64,000 nucleotides of DNA from Thiomonas bhubaneswarensis (GTDB taxonomy: Bacteria; Pseudomonadota; Gammaproteobacteria; Burkholderiales; Burkholderiaceae_C). Each line of letters begins with the position of its first letter. Positions within the stretch are counted from its first letter, which is position 1. Both the position numbers and the translations under genes were made by a program. Below, in pieces: positions 19,450-26,878 of the stretch. The DNA is taken from the NCBI RefSeq assembly GCF_001418255.1, contig NZ_LIPV01000001.1, positions 350,607 to 414,606 of the forward strand. The letters are read 5' to 3'. The notes beneath the pieces are model-generated. The model worked only from the letters and a program-made list of their open reading frames with translations, was not told the origin of the DNA and searched no databases.

Positions 19450-20403
19450 TCAGTTTGAAACGATAGCGTCGGCCGAGAGCCGCGCACACAGATAGGTCCA
19501 GACGCAGACCGCGGCGATGTTGGCGGTGAGTTCGGCGTGGTCGTAGGGCGGTGACACCTCCACGCAATCCATGCCGACAAAGGGAAGCTGCATGGCGCAA
19601 AGCTCCTCGAGCAGCGACAGCACCTGGGCGCTCCTCAGCCCCCCGGGTTCGGGCGTGCCCGTGCCCGGAGCGAACGCCGGGTCGAGGCAGTCGATGTCGA
19701 GCGTGACGTACACCGGCGCCTGTGCCGCCGCCAGCCGAGCGCGGATATCGGCCGTCACCGGGGCCAGCTGCGACGGGCTCTCCAGGCCGCGCAGCTCGCG
19801 CGCGGTGATCACACGTCCGCCAATGGCGTTGACATACTCGCGCGCGGCGCGCTCCGCTGCCGAACGTATGCCCACCTGCACCACGCCCTGCGGCGCTACC
19901 AGCCCTTCCTGCACCGCCTCGTAAACCCAGGTGCCATGCCCCGAAGGCTCGCCGAAATGGTCGGTCCAGGTGTCGCAATGCGCGTCGAAATGCAGCACCG
20001 CCAGCGGCTGCCCGTGCACCGCGCGCAACGCCCGCAGCAGAGACAGGGTGATGGAATGATCGCCGCCCAGCCACACCATGTGCTGACGCGCGAGGAGCGT
20101 TCGCGCCTGAGCTTCCAGCGCGGCGCGCATCGTCTCCAGGCTGGTGTTGGGTAGATAGAGGTCGCCGTAATCGCAGACTTCGGCCGTCGGCGACAGGTCG
20201 AACAGCGGATGCGTGGCATCGCACAGCATCTGGCTGGCCTGGCGGATGGCGTTGGGCCCGAATCGGGCACCGGGGCGGTTGGTCACCGCCCCATCCCAGG
20301 CCACGCCCGCCACCCCGAAACGGGCGGAGGGCGCTTCCCCGGCGCAGACCGCCGCGCCGAGGAACCTTTGCTGCGACAGATAGGCAAAAGCGTGCTGAAC
20401 CAT
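19450..20403 (-). CDS. speB: Agmatinase / ureohydrolase
   Basis: 317-residue binuclear-manganese ureohydrolase. All metal ligands are visible: GGDHS (H116), DAHCD (D140, H142, D144) and DIDCLDP (D236, D238). It hydrolyses agmatine to putrescine and urea, feeding the adjacent puuB and the rest of the locus. Guanidinobutyrase, which would yield GABA, is an alternative since the family is promiscuous. ATG at 20403 was chosen by family alignment; no strong ribosome site is visible and an in-frame upstream extension is not convincing. Confidence 0.85.
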   Translation of the reverse strand: MVQHAFAYLSQQRFLGAAVCAGEAPSARFGVAGVAWDGAVTNRPGARFGPNAIRQASQMLCDATHPLFDLSPTAEVCDYGDLYLPNTSLETMRAALEAQARTLLARQHMVWLGGDHSITLSLLRALRAVHGQPLAVLHFDAHCDTWTDHFGEPSGHGTWVYEAVQEGLVAPQGVVQVGIRSAAERAAREYVNAIGGRVITARELRGLESPSQLAPVTADIRARLAAAQAPVYVTLDIDCLDPAFAPGTGTPEPGGLRSAQVLSLLEELCAMQLPFVGMDCVEVSPPYDHAELTANIAAVCVWTYLCARLSADAIVSN

Positions 20404-20635
20404 GATGTGTTGACTATGTGAACGGACTGCGAAGTTCAGCGAGCAGCGGACGAACCGCCGCCCCAACGCCAATGAAGCCTTGCAAGCGGTCTGAACCATA
20501 TCGCCAATTTTTCACGAACGATAGAACCACTTTGCCCACCGCGCGCGGGGCCATTTCAGCGCTTGCCATGCCCCCGCAGGCTTCGCGATACTGCGCGTCA
20601 GCCGTTTTCCACAGCGTCTTCCGACGCCCATCGTC

Positions 20636-22000
20636 ATGCGTTCCACAACCCTCCCCGCCGAGCGCGTCGCCCGCTTTCACGCGATCGAGACCGCCCGCTT
20701 CCTGGCCGATCATCCGCGCTGCGTCGCGCTGCACCAGCAGGCCCAGCGCCACTTTCTGTTCGGCGTGCCCTTGCACTGGATGGCCGATGCGCCTTCGCCC
20801 GTGCCGCTCTATGTGGACAAGGCGCAGGGTGCGCGCCTGTTCGATGTGGACGGTCACGCCATCATCGACTTCTGCCTGGGCGACACCGGCGCCATGTTCG
20901 GCCACAGCCCCGCGGCCATCGCCCGCACGCTCGCCGAACACGGCGCCGACGGCGCCACCACCATGCTGCCCTCGACCGTGGCCCTCGACGTGGCCAACCT
21001 GCTGGAGCAGCGCTTCGGCCTGCCGATGTGGCAGTTCACCGCCACGGCCAGCGATGCCAACCGCTTCGTGCTGCGCTGGGCGCGCGCGATCACCGGGCGC
21101 AAACACATCGTGGTGTTCAACGGCTGCTATCACGGCACGGTCGACGATGTGTTCGTCGACCTCGACACGCAGGGCCGCACCCACACCCGCCCCAGCCTGC
21201 TGGGCCAGGTCGTCGATCTCACCACCTACACCCGGGTGGTCGAGTTCAACGACCTCGACGGCCTGCGCGCCGCGCTGGCCGCGGGCGACGTCGCCTGCGT
21301 GCTGACCGAGCCGGTGCTCACCAATATCGGCATGGTCCTGCCCGAGCCCGGCTTTCTCGACGCCGTGCGCCAGCTCACCCAAGAGCACGGCGCACTCCTG
21401 GTGATGGACGAGACCCACACCCTCTCGTGCGGCCCCGGCGGCTACTGCCGCGCCAGCGGTCTGCAACCCGACGTGCTCATCCTCGGCAAACCCATGGCCG
21501 GCGGCACGCCCGGCGCCGCCTACGGCTTCACCCCTGAGGTCGGCGCACGCATGCAGGCCGTCAAGGCCGCCGCCGCGCCTGGACACTCGGGCATCGGCAC
21601 CACCCTGTCGGCCGGCCTGCTCACCCTGCGACTCATGCGCACCATGCTGGCCGAAGTCATGACCGACGCCGCCTATGCCCACATGTTCGCCATCGCCGAG
21701 CAGGTGGCCTGCGGCCTGGAGCGCGTCATCGAGGGCCACGGATTGCGGTGGACGGTCACACGCATCGGCGCGCGCTGTGAAGTGCAGTTCGCAGCACAAC
21801 GCCCGCGCAACGGCAGCGAAGCCAGAGCCGCGTTCGACGACGCGCTGGAACCCGCACTGCAACTCGCCCTGATCAACCGCGGCGTGCTGCTCACCCCCTT
21901 CCACAACATGCTGCTGGCCAGCCCGGCGCACACCGAGACTGACGCCGCCGTCCTGATCGCCGCGTTCGACGACGCCTTGACCGCCCTGGCCGCCGCCTGA
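20636..22000 (+). CDS. Class III aminotransferase (glutamate-1-semialdehyde aminomutase-like)
   Basis: 454-residue PLP enzyme of fold type I, class III. The DETHTLSCGPGG segment carries the PLP-ring aspartate and LILGKPMAGGTPGA the Schiff-base lysine. Overall similarity is to the aspartate-aminotransferase-family proteins related to HemL rather than to GABA or ornithine transaminases. Its acceptor is unknown. It is divergent from speB with a 232-base spacer, so it may be co-regulated with polyamine catabolism. Start ATG at 20636 places the N-terminal helix correctly; no obvious ribosome site. Confidence 0.78.
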   Translation: MRSTTLPAERVARFHAIETARFLADHPRCVALHQQAQRHFLFGVPLHWMADAPSPVPLYVDKAQGARLFDVDGHAIIDFCLGDTGAMFGHSPAAIARTLAEHGADGATTMLPSTVALDVANLLEQRFGLPMWQFTATASDANRFVLRWARAITGRKHIVVFNGCYHGTVDDVFVDLDTQGRTHTRPSLLGQVVDLTTYTRVVEFNDLDGLRAALAAGDVACVLTEPVLTNIGMVLPEPGFLDAVRQLTQEHGALLVMDETHTLSCGPGGYCRASGLQPDVLILGKPMAGGTPGAAYGFTPEVGARMQAVKAAAAPGHSGIGTTLSAGLLTLRLMRTMLAEVMTDAAYAHMFAIAEQVACGLERVIEGHGLRWTVTRIGARCEVQFAAQRPRNGSEARAAFDDALEPALQLALINRGVLLTPFHNMLLASPAHTETDAAVLIAAFDDALTALAAA

Positions 22001-22047
22001 ACTCGGCCTGATGCCGGGCAGAACACTCCTCTCGCTCAACCTGACGC

Positions 22048-22091
22048 TTGACACTCTGTTTTTCAGAGTCATAAACTCTGCAAAACAGAGT
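22048..22091 (+). promoter_or_regulatory. Promoter overlapped by two identical palindromic operators
   Basis: A perfect -35 hexamer TTGACA (22048-22053) is followed after 16 bases by CATAAA (22070-22075) as a likely -10. Two copies of the palindrome ACTCTG-N5-CAGAGT lie at 22053-22069 and 22075-22091; their centres are 22 bases apart, two helical turns. They overlap the -35/spacer and -10/start region, a classic repressor arrangement. A GGAGG ribosome site and the ATG of the following gene come 9-16 bases later. The third gene of the operon encodes a winged-helix protein, the obvious candidate to bind here. Confidence 0.7.
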
Positions 22092-22106
22092 TATTCAGGA
22101 GGCCCC

Positions 22107-23150
22107 ATGCCATCCCTTGCAGCGCAGCAGATCGACAGCATTCACGCCATGCTTGCCTCGGGCCAACGCAGCCTGAGGCTGGAACGGCACAGCCTGGTGC
22201 TGTGGGGGGTGTGCTTTGGCGGCCTCATCGCCCTGAGCAACCACATCATCACCGCGCAGCAGATTCCAGACCCGACGCAGCGCGCGCTGGCCTGGCTGGG
22301 GCTGATGTCGGTGGTGCTGGGAACGGTGAGCCTGCTCGACTGGGCGCTCACACGCCGCGCCAAGCACGCCCGCGACGAGTTCTGGTCCTTCATCCACCGC
22401 CAGGTGCTCAAGGTGTGGTGGCTGCTGCTGGCCGCGGGCGTGCTGGCCACCTTCGCCACTTTCTTTTACGGCGGCGGCTATCTCGTCTATCCGCTGTGGC
22501 TGGTGCTCGTCGGCCTGGGGCTGTATGTGCACGGGCTGTTTTCCGAACAGGCGGTGGAATGGGCCGGAGGCCTGCTCATCGCCTTCGGCGTGTGCGCGGC
22601 GCTGTTCCGGCTGGACGTGAACACCCTGCAATGCCTCGCCGCTTCGGCCTTCGGTCTTGGCCTGCCTCTGCTTGCCGCGCTGTTGGAGCGCGGCGAGGTA
22701 CGACCGGTCTGGTTGCGTGCCGCGAATCTGCTGTTGTGGCTGGCCGTGGTGCTGGGTGCGCCGCTGCTGGCGCAACACCTGGCCGATGCGAGCCAGCCCG
22801 CGCCCGCGCCACTGCGCAGCCTGGAGCAATGGGAGCACGCACCGCTTCAGCGACAGGCGGTGCGGCTGCCCGCGGGCCTCACCGTGCCGGTGCGGTTCGA
22901 TGTGTCCGGCGACCTGTTCGCGCCCAGCGCCGCCTCGGTGCTGCCGCTGGTGCTCAGGCGCCCGGTGGAAGTCCTGGCCGAAGACGGCCGCCTCACCGGT
23001 GCCTGGCGCTACCCCGATGGACGATGGCGCGGCGAGCCGCTGCCTGCCGCCATCCTGGTGTCCGATTTGCGCGCCGAGCTTCAGCCGAATGCAGGCGCGC
23101 AGGTTCATGCCCGCCTGCACGTGAGCATGACGGCGCGTGACGCGCCGTGA
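22107..23150 (+). CDS. Hypothetical multi-pass inner-membrane protein
   Basis: 347 residues. An N-terminal hydrophilic helix (SLAAQQIDSIHAMLASGQ) is followed by about seven hydrophobic segments up to residue 220, then a soluble C-terminal domain of about 110 residues with beta-rich character. AGGAGG lies 4 bases before the ATG at 22107. No family was recognised. It heads a three-gene operon with a lipoprotein (52 bases on) and a winged-helix regulator. This layout suggests an envelope-sensing or envelope-modifying function under autoregulated control, but nothing more specific can be said. Confidence 0.75.
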   Translation: MPSLAAQQIDSIHAMLASGQRSLRLERHSLVLWGVCFGGLIALSNHIITAQQIPDPTQRALAWLGLMSVVLGTVSLLDWALTRRAKHARDEFWSFIHRQVLKVWWLLLAAGVLATFATFFYGGGYLVYPLWLVLVGLGLYVHGLFSEQAVEWAGGLLIAFGVCAALFRLDVNTLQCLAASAFGLGLPLLAALLERGEVRPVWLRAANLLLWLAVVLGAPLLAQHLADASQPAPAPLRSLEQWEHAPLQRQAVRLPAGLTVPVRFDVSGDLFAPSAASVLPLVLRRPVEVLAEDGRLTGAWRYPDGRWRGEPLPAAILVSDLRAELQPNAGAQVHARLHVSMTARDAP

Positions 23151-23202
23151 CACACCCCCTGTCCTCCCTTTCCCCGTCTCACCCACCCCTCAAGGAACTT
23201 CC

Positions 23203-23607
23203 ATGCAACGCCTCATCCTGCCCCTGCTGCTCGCGAGCAGCACCCTTGCCGCCTGCAGCAGTCTGCCCACCGGCCCCGCGCCCACGGCGGAGCAGACGGC
23301 CCAACTGCCCGTCGTCACCCTCGGCCAGCCGCTGCCACCGGGAGATGCTTATGTGCTGTACTTCCCGGCGGGTACGCCGCTGCCCATACGCACCGAGGTA
23401 GGCGGCAGCGCCTTCGCGAAGGGTGGCGAATCCACCCTTCACGTAACCCTCAAGCGCGGGATTTACGGCTACCGCCAGTACGCCAGCTTCGACCAGAAGA
23501 CCTGGGTACCGTGGAACCAGATGCTCGACACCCAGTTGCATTTGCACATCCCCAGCAAGAACGGCAAGGACGCCGCGGTGCTCGACCTGCAGATGAACCT
23601 GCGCTGA
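23203..23607 (+). CDS. Hypothetical lipoprotein
   Basis: 134 residues with a lipoprotein signal peptide, lipobox LAAC with Cys at residue 18. The mature part begins with a Pro/Thr-rich linker and continues as a small beta-rich domain (VLYFPAGTPLPIRTEV, HVTLKRGIYGYRQYAS). AAGGA precedes the ATG at 23203. No family was recognised. Residue after the Cys is Ser, which favours outer-membrane sorting. Middle gene of the operon beginning at 22107. Confidence 0.75.
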   Translation: MQRLILPLLLASSTLAACSSLPTGPAPTAEQTAQLPVVTLGQPLPPGDAYVLYFPAGTPLPIRTEVGGSAFAKGGESTLHVTLKRGIYGYRQYASFDQKTWVPWNQMLDTQLHLHIPSKNGKDAAVLDLQMNLR

Positions 23608-23621
23608 GGCGGCCCGCCACC

Positions 23622-23966
23622 ATGACCAGCGACACCCTCGACCCTCTGCTGCATCAGCCGCTGCGCACCCAGATCGCCGCCTATCTGGCGGGCGCCGGGG
23701 AAGCCACGTTTTCCGACCTCAAGCGCTTGCTCGGAGTGTCGGACGGCAATCTGGACGCGCATCTGAAGAAGCTGCTCGCTGCAGACTATGTGTCTGCGCG
23801 CAAGAGCGGCGACGGCCCGCGTCAGCAGACCGTCTATGCCCTGACGGCGAACGGTCGCGAGGCGCTGCGCGGCTATGTCGCCGCGCTGCAGGGCCTGATC
23901 GCCTTCGCCCAGCCCGACAACGCTGCGCCCGAACCGCCGGACGCGGTGCGAGCGGTCAAGGCTTGA
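23622..23966 (+). CDS. Winged-helix transcriptional regulator (HTH_34/MarR-like)
   Basis: 114 residues, one winged helix-turn-helix domain: LHQPLRTQIAAYLAG, recognition region FSDLKRLLGVSDGNLDAHLKKLL, wing RKSGDGPRQQTVYALTANGREAL. This layout is typical of the HTH_34 family, small ArsR/MarR-like repressors often encoded with membrane proteins. It is the third gene of the operon, 14 bases after the lipoprotein gene, and probably represses the operon through the paired palindromes at 22053-22091. Its 3' end overlaps the convergent DsrE-like gene by 11 bases. Confidence 0.85.
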   Translation: MTSDTLDPLLHQPLRTQIAAYLAGAGEATFSDLKRLLGVSDGNLDAHLKKLLAADYVSARKSGDGPRQQTVYALTANGREALRGYVAALQGLIAFAQPDNAAPEPPDAVRAVKA

Positions 23967-24471
23967 TGTAGGCGAAGCCAGCCTTCTCCAGCTGCATGAT
24001 GCGCACCACCCCGGCGGGTACCACCACCGCGGAGGGCACCAACACGGGCAGGTGGCCGAGCTTTTTCGCCATGGCTTCCATGGTGTTGTGGCAGGCGTCG
24101 AACTCCACGCCTTCGGCATTCTGCGCGGCGATGCGGCCAGCCACCGGGCTGCCCTTGAGCAGCATTTTCAGCCCTGGGCCGAAAGCGACGATGACGATCC
24201 GAACCTTCTCCTGGCCGAAGTAGTCCAGCAGGTTCTGCGCATTGTTCAGCGCCAGATTCCAGGTGGCCGGATTGGCGCCATCCACCTGCATGACGACATG
24301 CGCCTCGGCGAACGGCAGCTTGTGAATGTAGGTCGGGGCGTCGAACTTGAAGTCGTTCAGCATCGACGGATTGGCCGCCTGCGCCAGGCCGGTGCCCAGC
24401 AGGCCAAGCGCCAGCGCAAGGGCCATGCCGCGCAGGCGAGTGATGAAGGGATGCAGGGATTTGCTGACCAT
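23956..24471 (-). CDS. Exported DsrE-family protein
   Basis: 171 residues with a signal peptide (hydrophobic core ALALALGLLGTG, cleavage likely after AQA at about residue 32). The mature part has the DsrE/DsrF fold, with the conserved segment FDACHNTMEAMAK holding a single Cys. Intracellular DsrE proteins carry sulfane sulfur; exported relatives are common in sulfur oxidisers but their role is unclear. It lies downstream of the exported rhodanese gene on the same strand, 133 bases apart, which suggests joint handling of sulfane sulfur in the periplasm. Confidence 0.82.
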   Translation of the reverse strand: MVSKSLHPFITRLRGMALALALGLLGTGLAQAANPSMLNDFKFDAPTYIHKLPFAEAHVVMQVDGANPATWNLALNNAQNLLDYFGQEKVRIVIVAFGPGLKMLLKGSPVAGRIAAQNAEGVEFDACHNTMEAMAKKLGHLPVLVPSAVVVPAGVVRIMQLEKAGFAYIKP

Positions 24472-24604
24472 GGTTGTCTCCTCGGTTTTGATTGGACTAT
24501 AAGGTGTTTAGTGCATCCTCAGGCACAAGTGTGCTGCAAGATGTATCGCCCGGACCCGCCCCGCTTCGGGTCGGCGGGCCGGGGTCACCCTGCCGTGGGA
24601 GTGC

Positions 24605-25597
24605 TCAGAATGCCTCTACGGGCAGACCGCGCTGCTCCCATTCGTTCATGCCGCCGGGATATTCGCGCAGGCCCTTGACACCCATGATGCGATGAACGAC
24701 GAACCAGGCCCCCGCGGCGTATTGGCCGGTATTGCAGTACACGATGCCCGGCGAGACGCGGTGCATGCCCGCGCCAGCCAGAACCTTGCGATACACCTGC
24801 GCCGAGAGAAAGCGCCACGAGCCGTCATCCGCATTGCGGTAGAGCAGCTCCGCCGGCAGCGGGCTGGCCCCGGCCAGACGGCCCGCCTTGGGCACCACGG
24901 GCGTGCGCTCAAGACCGGCAAACTGCGCCAGCGGTCGGGCATCGAGCAGCAGACCGTGCGTGCGCTGCGCGGCCTGCACCTGCTCTGTGGTCGCCAGCAG
25001 CGCTACATCCGGCGCCTTGGCTTGCCACTTGCTTGAGGTCATCGGCGCGATCGCATCGGTATCGACCGCATAACCCGCGGAAATCCAGGCGTGCATGCCG
25101 CCGTTCAGAATGGCGATCTGCTCGGCCGGCACGCCGAACACCTGCAACTCCCAGGCGAAGAACGCGGCTTCCTGCAGCGATGTGGCGTCGTCGCCCGTGG
25201 GAACGATGACGATGGGCTTGTTCGGCTCGAGCTGCACCGCCTGCATGCTCTCCTGGAACTCCTTGGCCGTGGGCAGCATGAAGTCGACGGTCTTGCCGTC
25301 GACCACATGCTTCTGCCGCAGCCCCCAGAAGTTGACCGACAGCGCGTCAGGAATATGCCCGCCCACTTCGTCGAGCACCTTCTGACCCTTGACGGTGCTG
25401 AACTTCGGATCGTTGGTCAACGAACCCAGACTGTCGCGGATGTCGACGATCTGGACTTCCTTGGCATGGTCGTTCAGCCAGGGCGGGTTCACCAGCGGAC
25501 CCGGCAACACCGCGGCCTGCGCCACGCAGGCCCAGCCTGCCAGCGCCACCACCAAAGCCCAAGCCCAGCGCCTGGGCGTTTTCGTCCCGTATTGCAT
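24605..25597 (-). CDS. Exported double-rhodanese sulfurtransferase
   Basis: 330 residues with a signal peptide (cleavage likely after AQA, about residue 28). Two rhodanese domains follow. The C-terminal one has the active-site loop YCNTGQYA with Cys288; the N-terminal one lacks a cysteine at the same place (PTGDDATS) and is structural, as in thiosulfate:cyanide sulfurtransferases. It is probably periplasmic and acts on thiosulfate or persulfides, fitting a sulfur-oxidising host. AGGAGGAG lies just before the ATG at 25597. A long hairpin (25615-25667) occupies the leader. Confidence 0.87.
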   Translation of the reverse strand: MQYGTKTPRRWAWALVVALAGWACVAQAAVLPGPLVNPPWLNDHAKEVQIVDIRDSLGSLTNDPKFSTVKGQKVLDEVGGHIPDALSVNFWGLRQKHVVDGKTVDFMLPTAKEFQESMQAVQLEPNKPIVIVPTGDDATSLQEAAFFAWELQVFGVPAEQIAILNGGMHAWISAGYAVDTDAIAPMTSSKWQAKAPDVALLATTEQVQAAQRTHGLLLDARPLAQFAGLERTPVVPKAGRLAGASPLPAELLYRNADDGSWRFLSAQVYRKVLAGAGMHRVSPGIVYCNTGQYAAGAWFVVHRIMGVKGLREYPGGMNEWEQRGLPVEAF

Positions 25598-25614
25598 TTG
25601 CTCCTCCTGTTGTT

Positions 25615-25667
25615 ACCCCAGATCGTTCGTGAGGCGGCGCATTGCGCCTGCACGAACCATCTGGGGT
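25615..25667 (-). promoter_or_regulatory. Long near-perfect hairpin in the leader of the rhodanese gene
   Basis: Plus-strand arms ACCCCAGAT (25615-25623) and ATCTGGGGT (25659-25667) pair perfectly, then one C/C mismatch, then GTTCGTG (25625-25631) with CACGAAC (25651-25657), then AGGCG (25632-25636) with CGCCT (25645-25649). That is 21 pairs around a short loop. It ends about 7 bases before the AGGAGGAG ribosome site of the rhodanese gene. No run of T follows on either strand, so it is not a standard terminator; it may be a leader regulatory structure or a palindromic repeat. Confidence 0.6.
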
Positions 25668-25759
25668 TATGTTGGGGAGCCGATTGTCACAGCAGAGCAT
25701 ATGCAACGAAAGGGAAATTTTTGTTTCAGCCTTATCGAAAACGGTGATGAAAGAGATCC

Positions 25760-26878
25760 TCAGCTCTGCACCAGCCGCTTGGACTTGGCGATGGAGAACA
25801 GCATGCCCGCGCCCAGCATCAGCGTGATGAGCGCCGTGCCGCCGTAGCTGACGAAGGGCAGCGGCACGCCGACCACCGGCAGAATGCCCGACACCATGCC
25901 CATGTTGACGAAGGCATAGATGAAAAAGATCAGCGTCACCGACGCCGCCAGCAGGCGCGAAAACAGCGTGGGCGCGTTGGCCGCGATCATCAACCCGCGC
26001 AGGATAAAGAAGGTGTAGGCGGCCAGCAGCACCAGATTGCCGGCCAACCCCCATTCCTCGGCCAGCACCGAAAACACGAAGTCGGTGTGCGATTCGGGCA
26101 CGAAGTTCAGGTGCGCCTGGGTGCCGTGCAGATAGCCCTGGCCGAACACCCCGCCGGAGCCGATGGCGATCATGCTCTGGATGATGTTGAAGCCCTTGCC
26201 CAGAGGGTCGCTCTGCGGGTCGAGCAGCATCATCAAGCGCTGGCGCTGATAGTCGTGCATGAAGTGCCACAGCACCGGCGCACTCGCCGCGGCCAGTGCC
26301 ACCAGCACGCCGATGACCCGCCATGACAGCCCGGCGAAGAAGATGACGAACGCCCCGGTGAACAGCACCAGCAGCGCGGTGCCGAGGTCGGGCTGCTTCA
26401 TGATGAGCCCCACCGGAATGGCCAGCAGCACGGCCGCGATGAAAAAGTCCTTCACCCGGATCTGCCCCTCGCGCCGCTGGAAGTACCACGCCAGCATCAG
26501 CGGCACGGCGATCTTCATGATCTCCGAGGGCTGGACCACGGTCACGCCCAGATCGAGCCAGCGACGCGCGCCCTTGCGCACCAGGCCGAACATCGCCGTG
26601 GCCAGCAGCAGCGCCACCCCCACGGTGTAGACAGGCACGGCGATCTGCATGAGGCGCTGCGGTGGCACCTGCGCGGTGACGAACAGCACGACAAAGCCGA
26701 TGGCGAGGTTGCGCAGATGGTCGTCGAACGGCACGTGGGCATCCTGCAGTGCGGAAAACAGCACGATGCAGCCGATGGCCACCAGCCACAGCAGGCCCGC
26801 GGCCAGCGGCGCGTCGAAGCCGGTGAGATACGGGCGCACGCGATGCCACAGCGGCGGACGTCCAAAGCTGGCGCTCAT
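25760..26878 (-). CDS. rodA: Rod-shape peptidoglycan glycosyltransferase RodA
   Basis: 372-residue SEDS-family membrane protein, about ten helices. It polymerises lipid II together with PBP2 during elongation. Family motifs are visible in MKQPDLGTALL, GSGGVFGQGYLHGTQ and LPVVGVPLPFVSYGGTAL. It overlaps the mrdA stop by four bases (ATGA) and is the last gene of the mreB-mreC-mreD-mrdA-rodA cluster. Confidence 0.95.
   Translation of the reverse strand: MSASFGRPPLWHRVRPYLTGFDAPLAAGLLWLVAIGCIVLFSALQDAHVPFDDHLRNLAIGFVVLFVTAQVPPQRLMQIAVPVYTVGVALLLATAMFGLVRKGARRWLDLGVTVVQPSEIMKIAVPLMLAWYFQRREGQIRVKDFFIAAVLLAIPVGLIMKQPDLGTALLVLFTGAFVIFFAGLSWRVIGVLVALAAASAPVLWHFMHDYQRQRLMMLLDPQSDPLGKGFNIIQSMIAIGSGGVFGQGYLHGTQAHLNFVPESHTDFVFSVLAEEWGLAGNLVLLAAYTFFILRGLMIAANAPTLFSRLLAASVTLIFFIYAFVNMGMVSGILPVVGVPLPFVSYGGTALITLMLGAGMLFSIAKSKRLVQS

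Noticed and set aside
24540..24604. GC-rich region downstream of the rhodanese gene with GACCCG/CGGGTC arms, considered as a terminator.
   Set aside because: The pairing is short and no T-run follows; several alternative foldings are equally likely, so no terminator was called.
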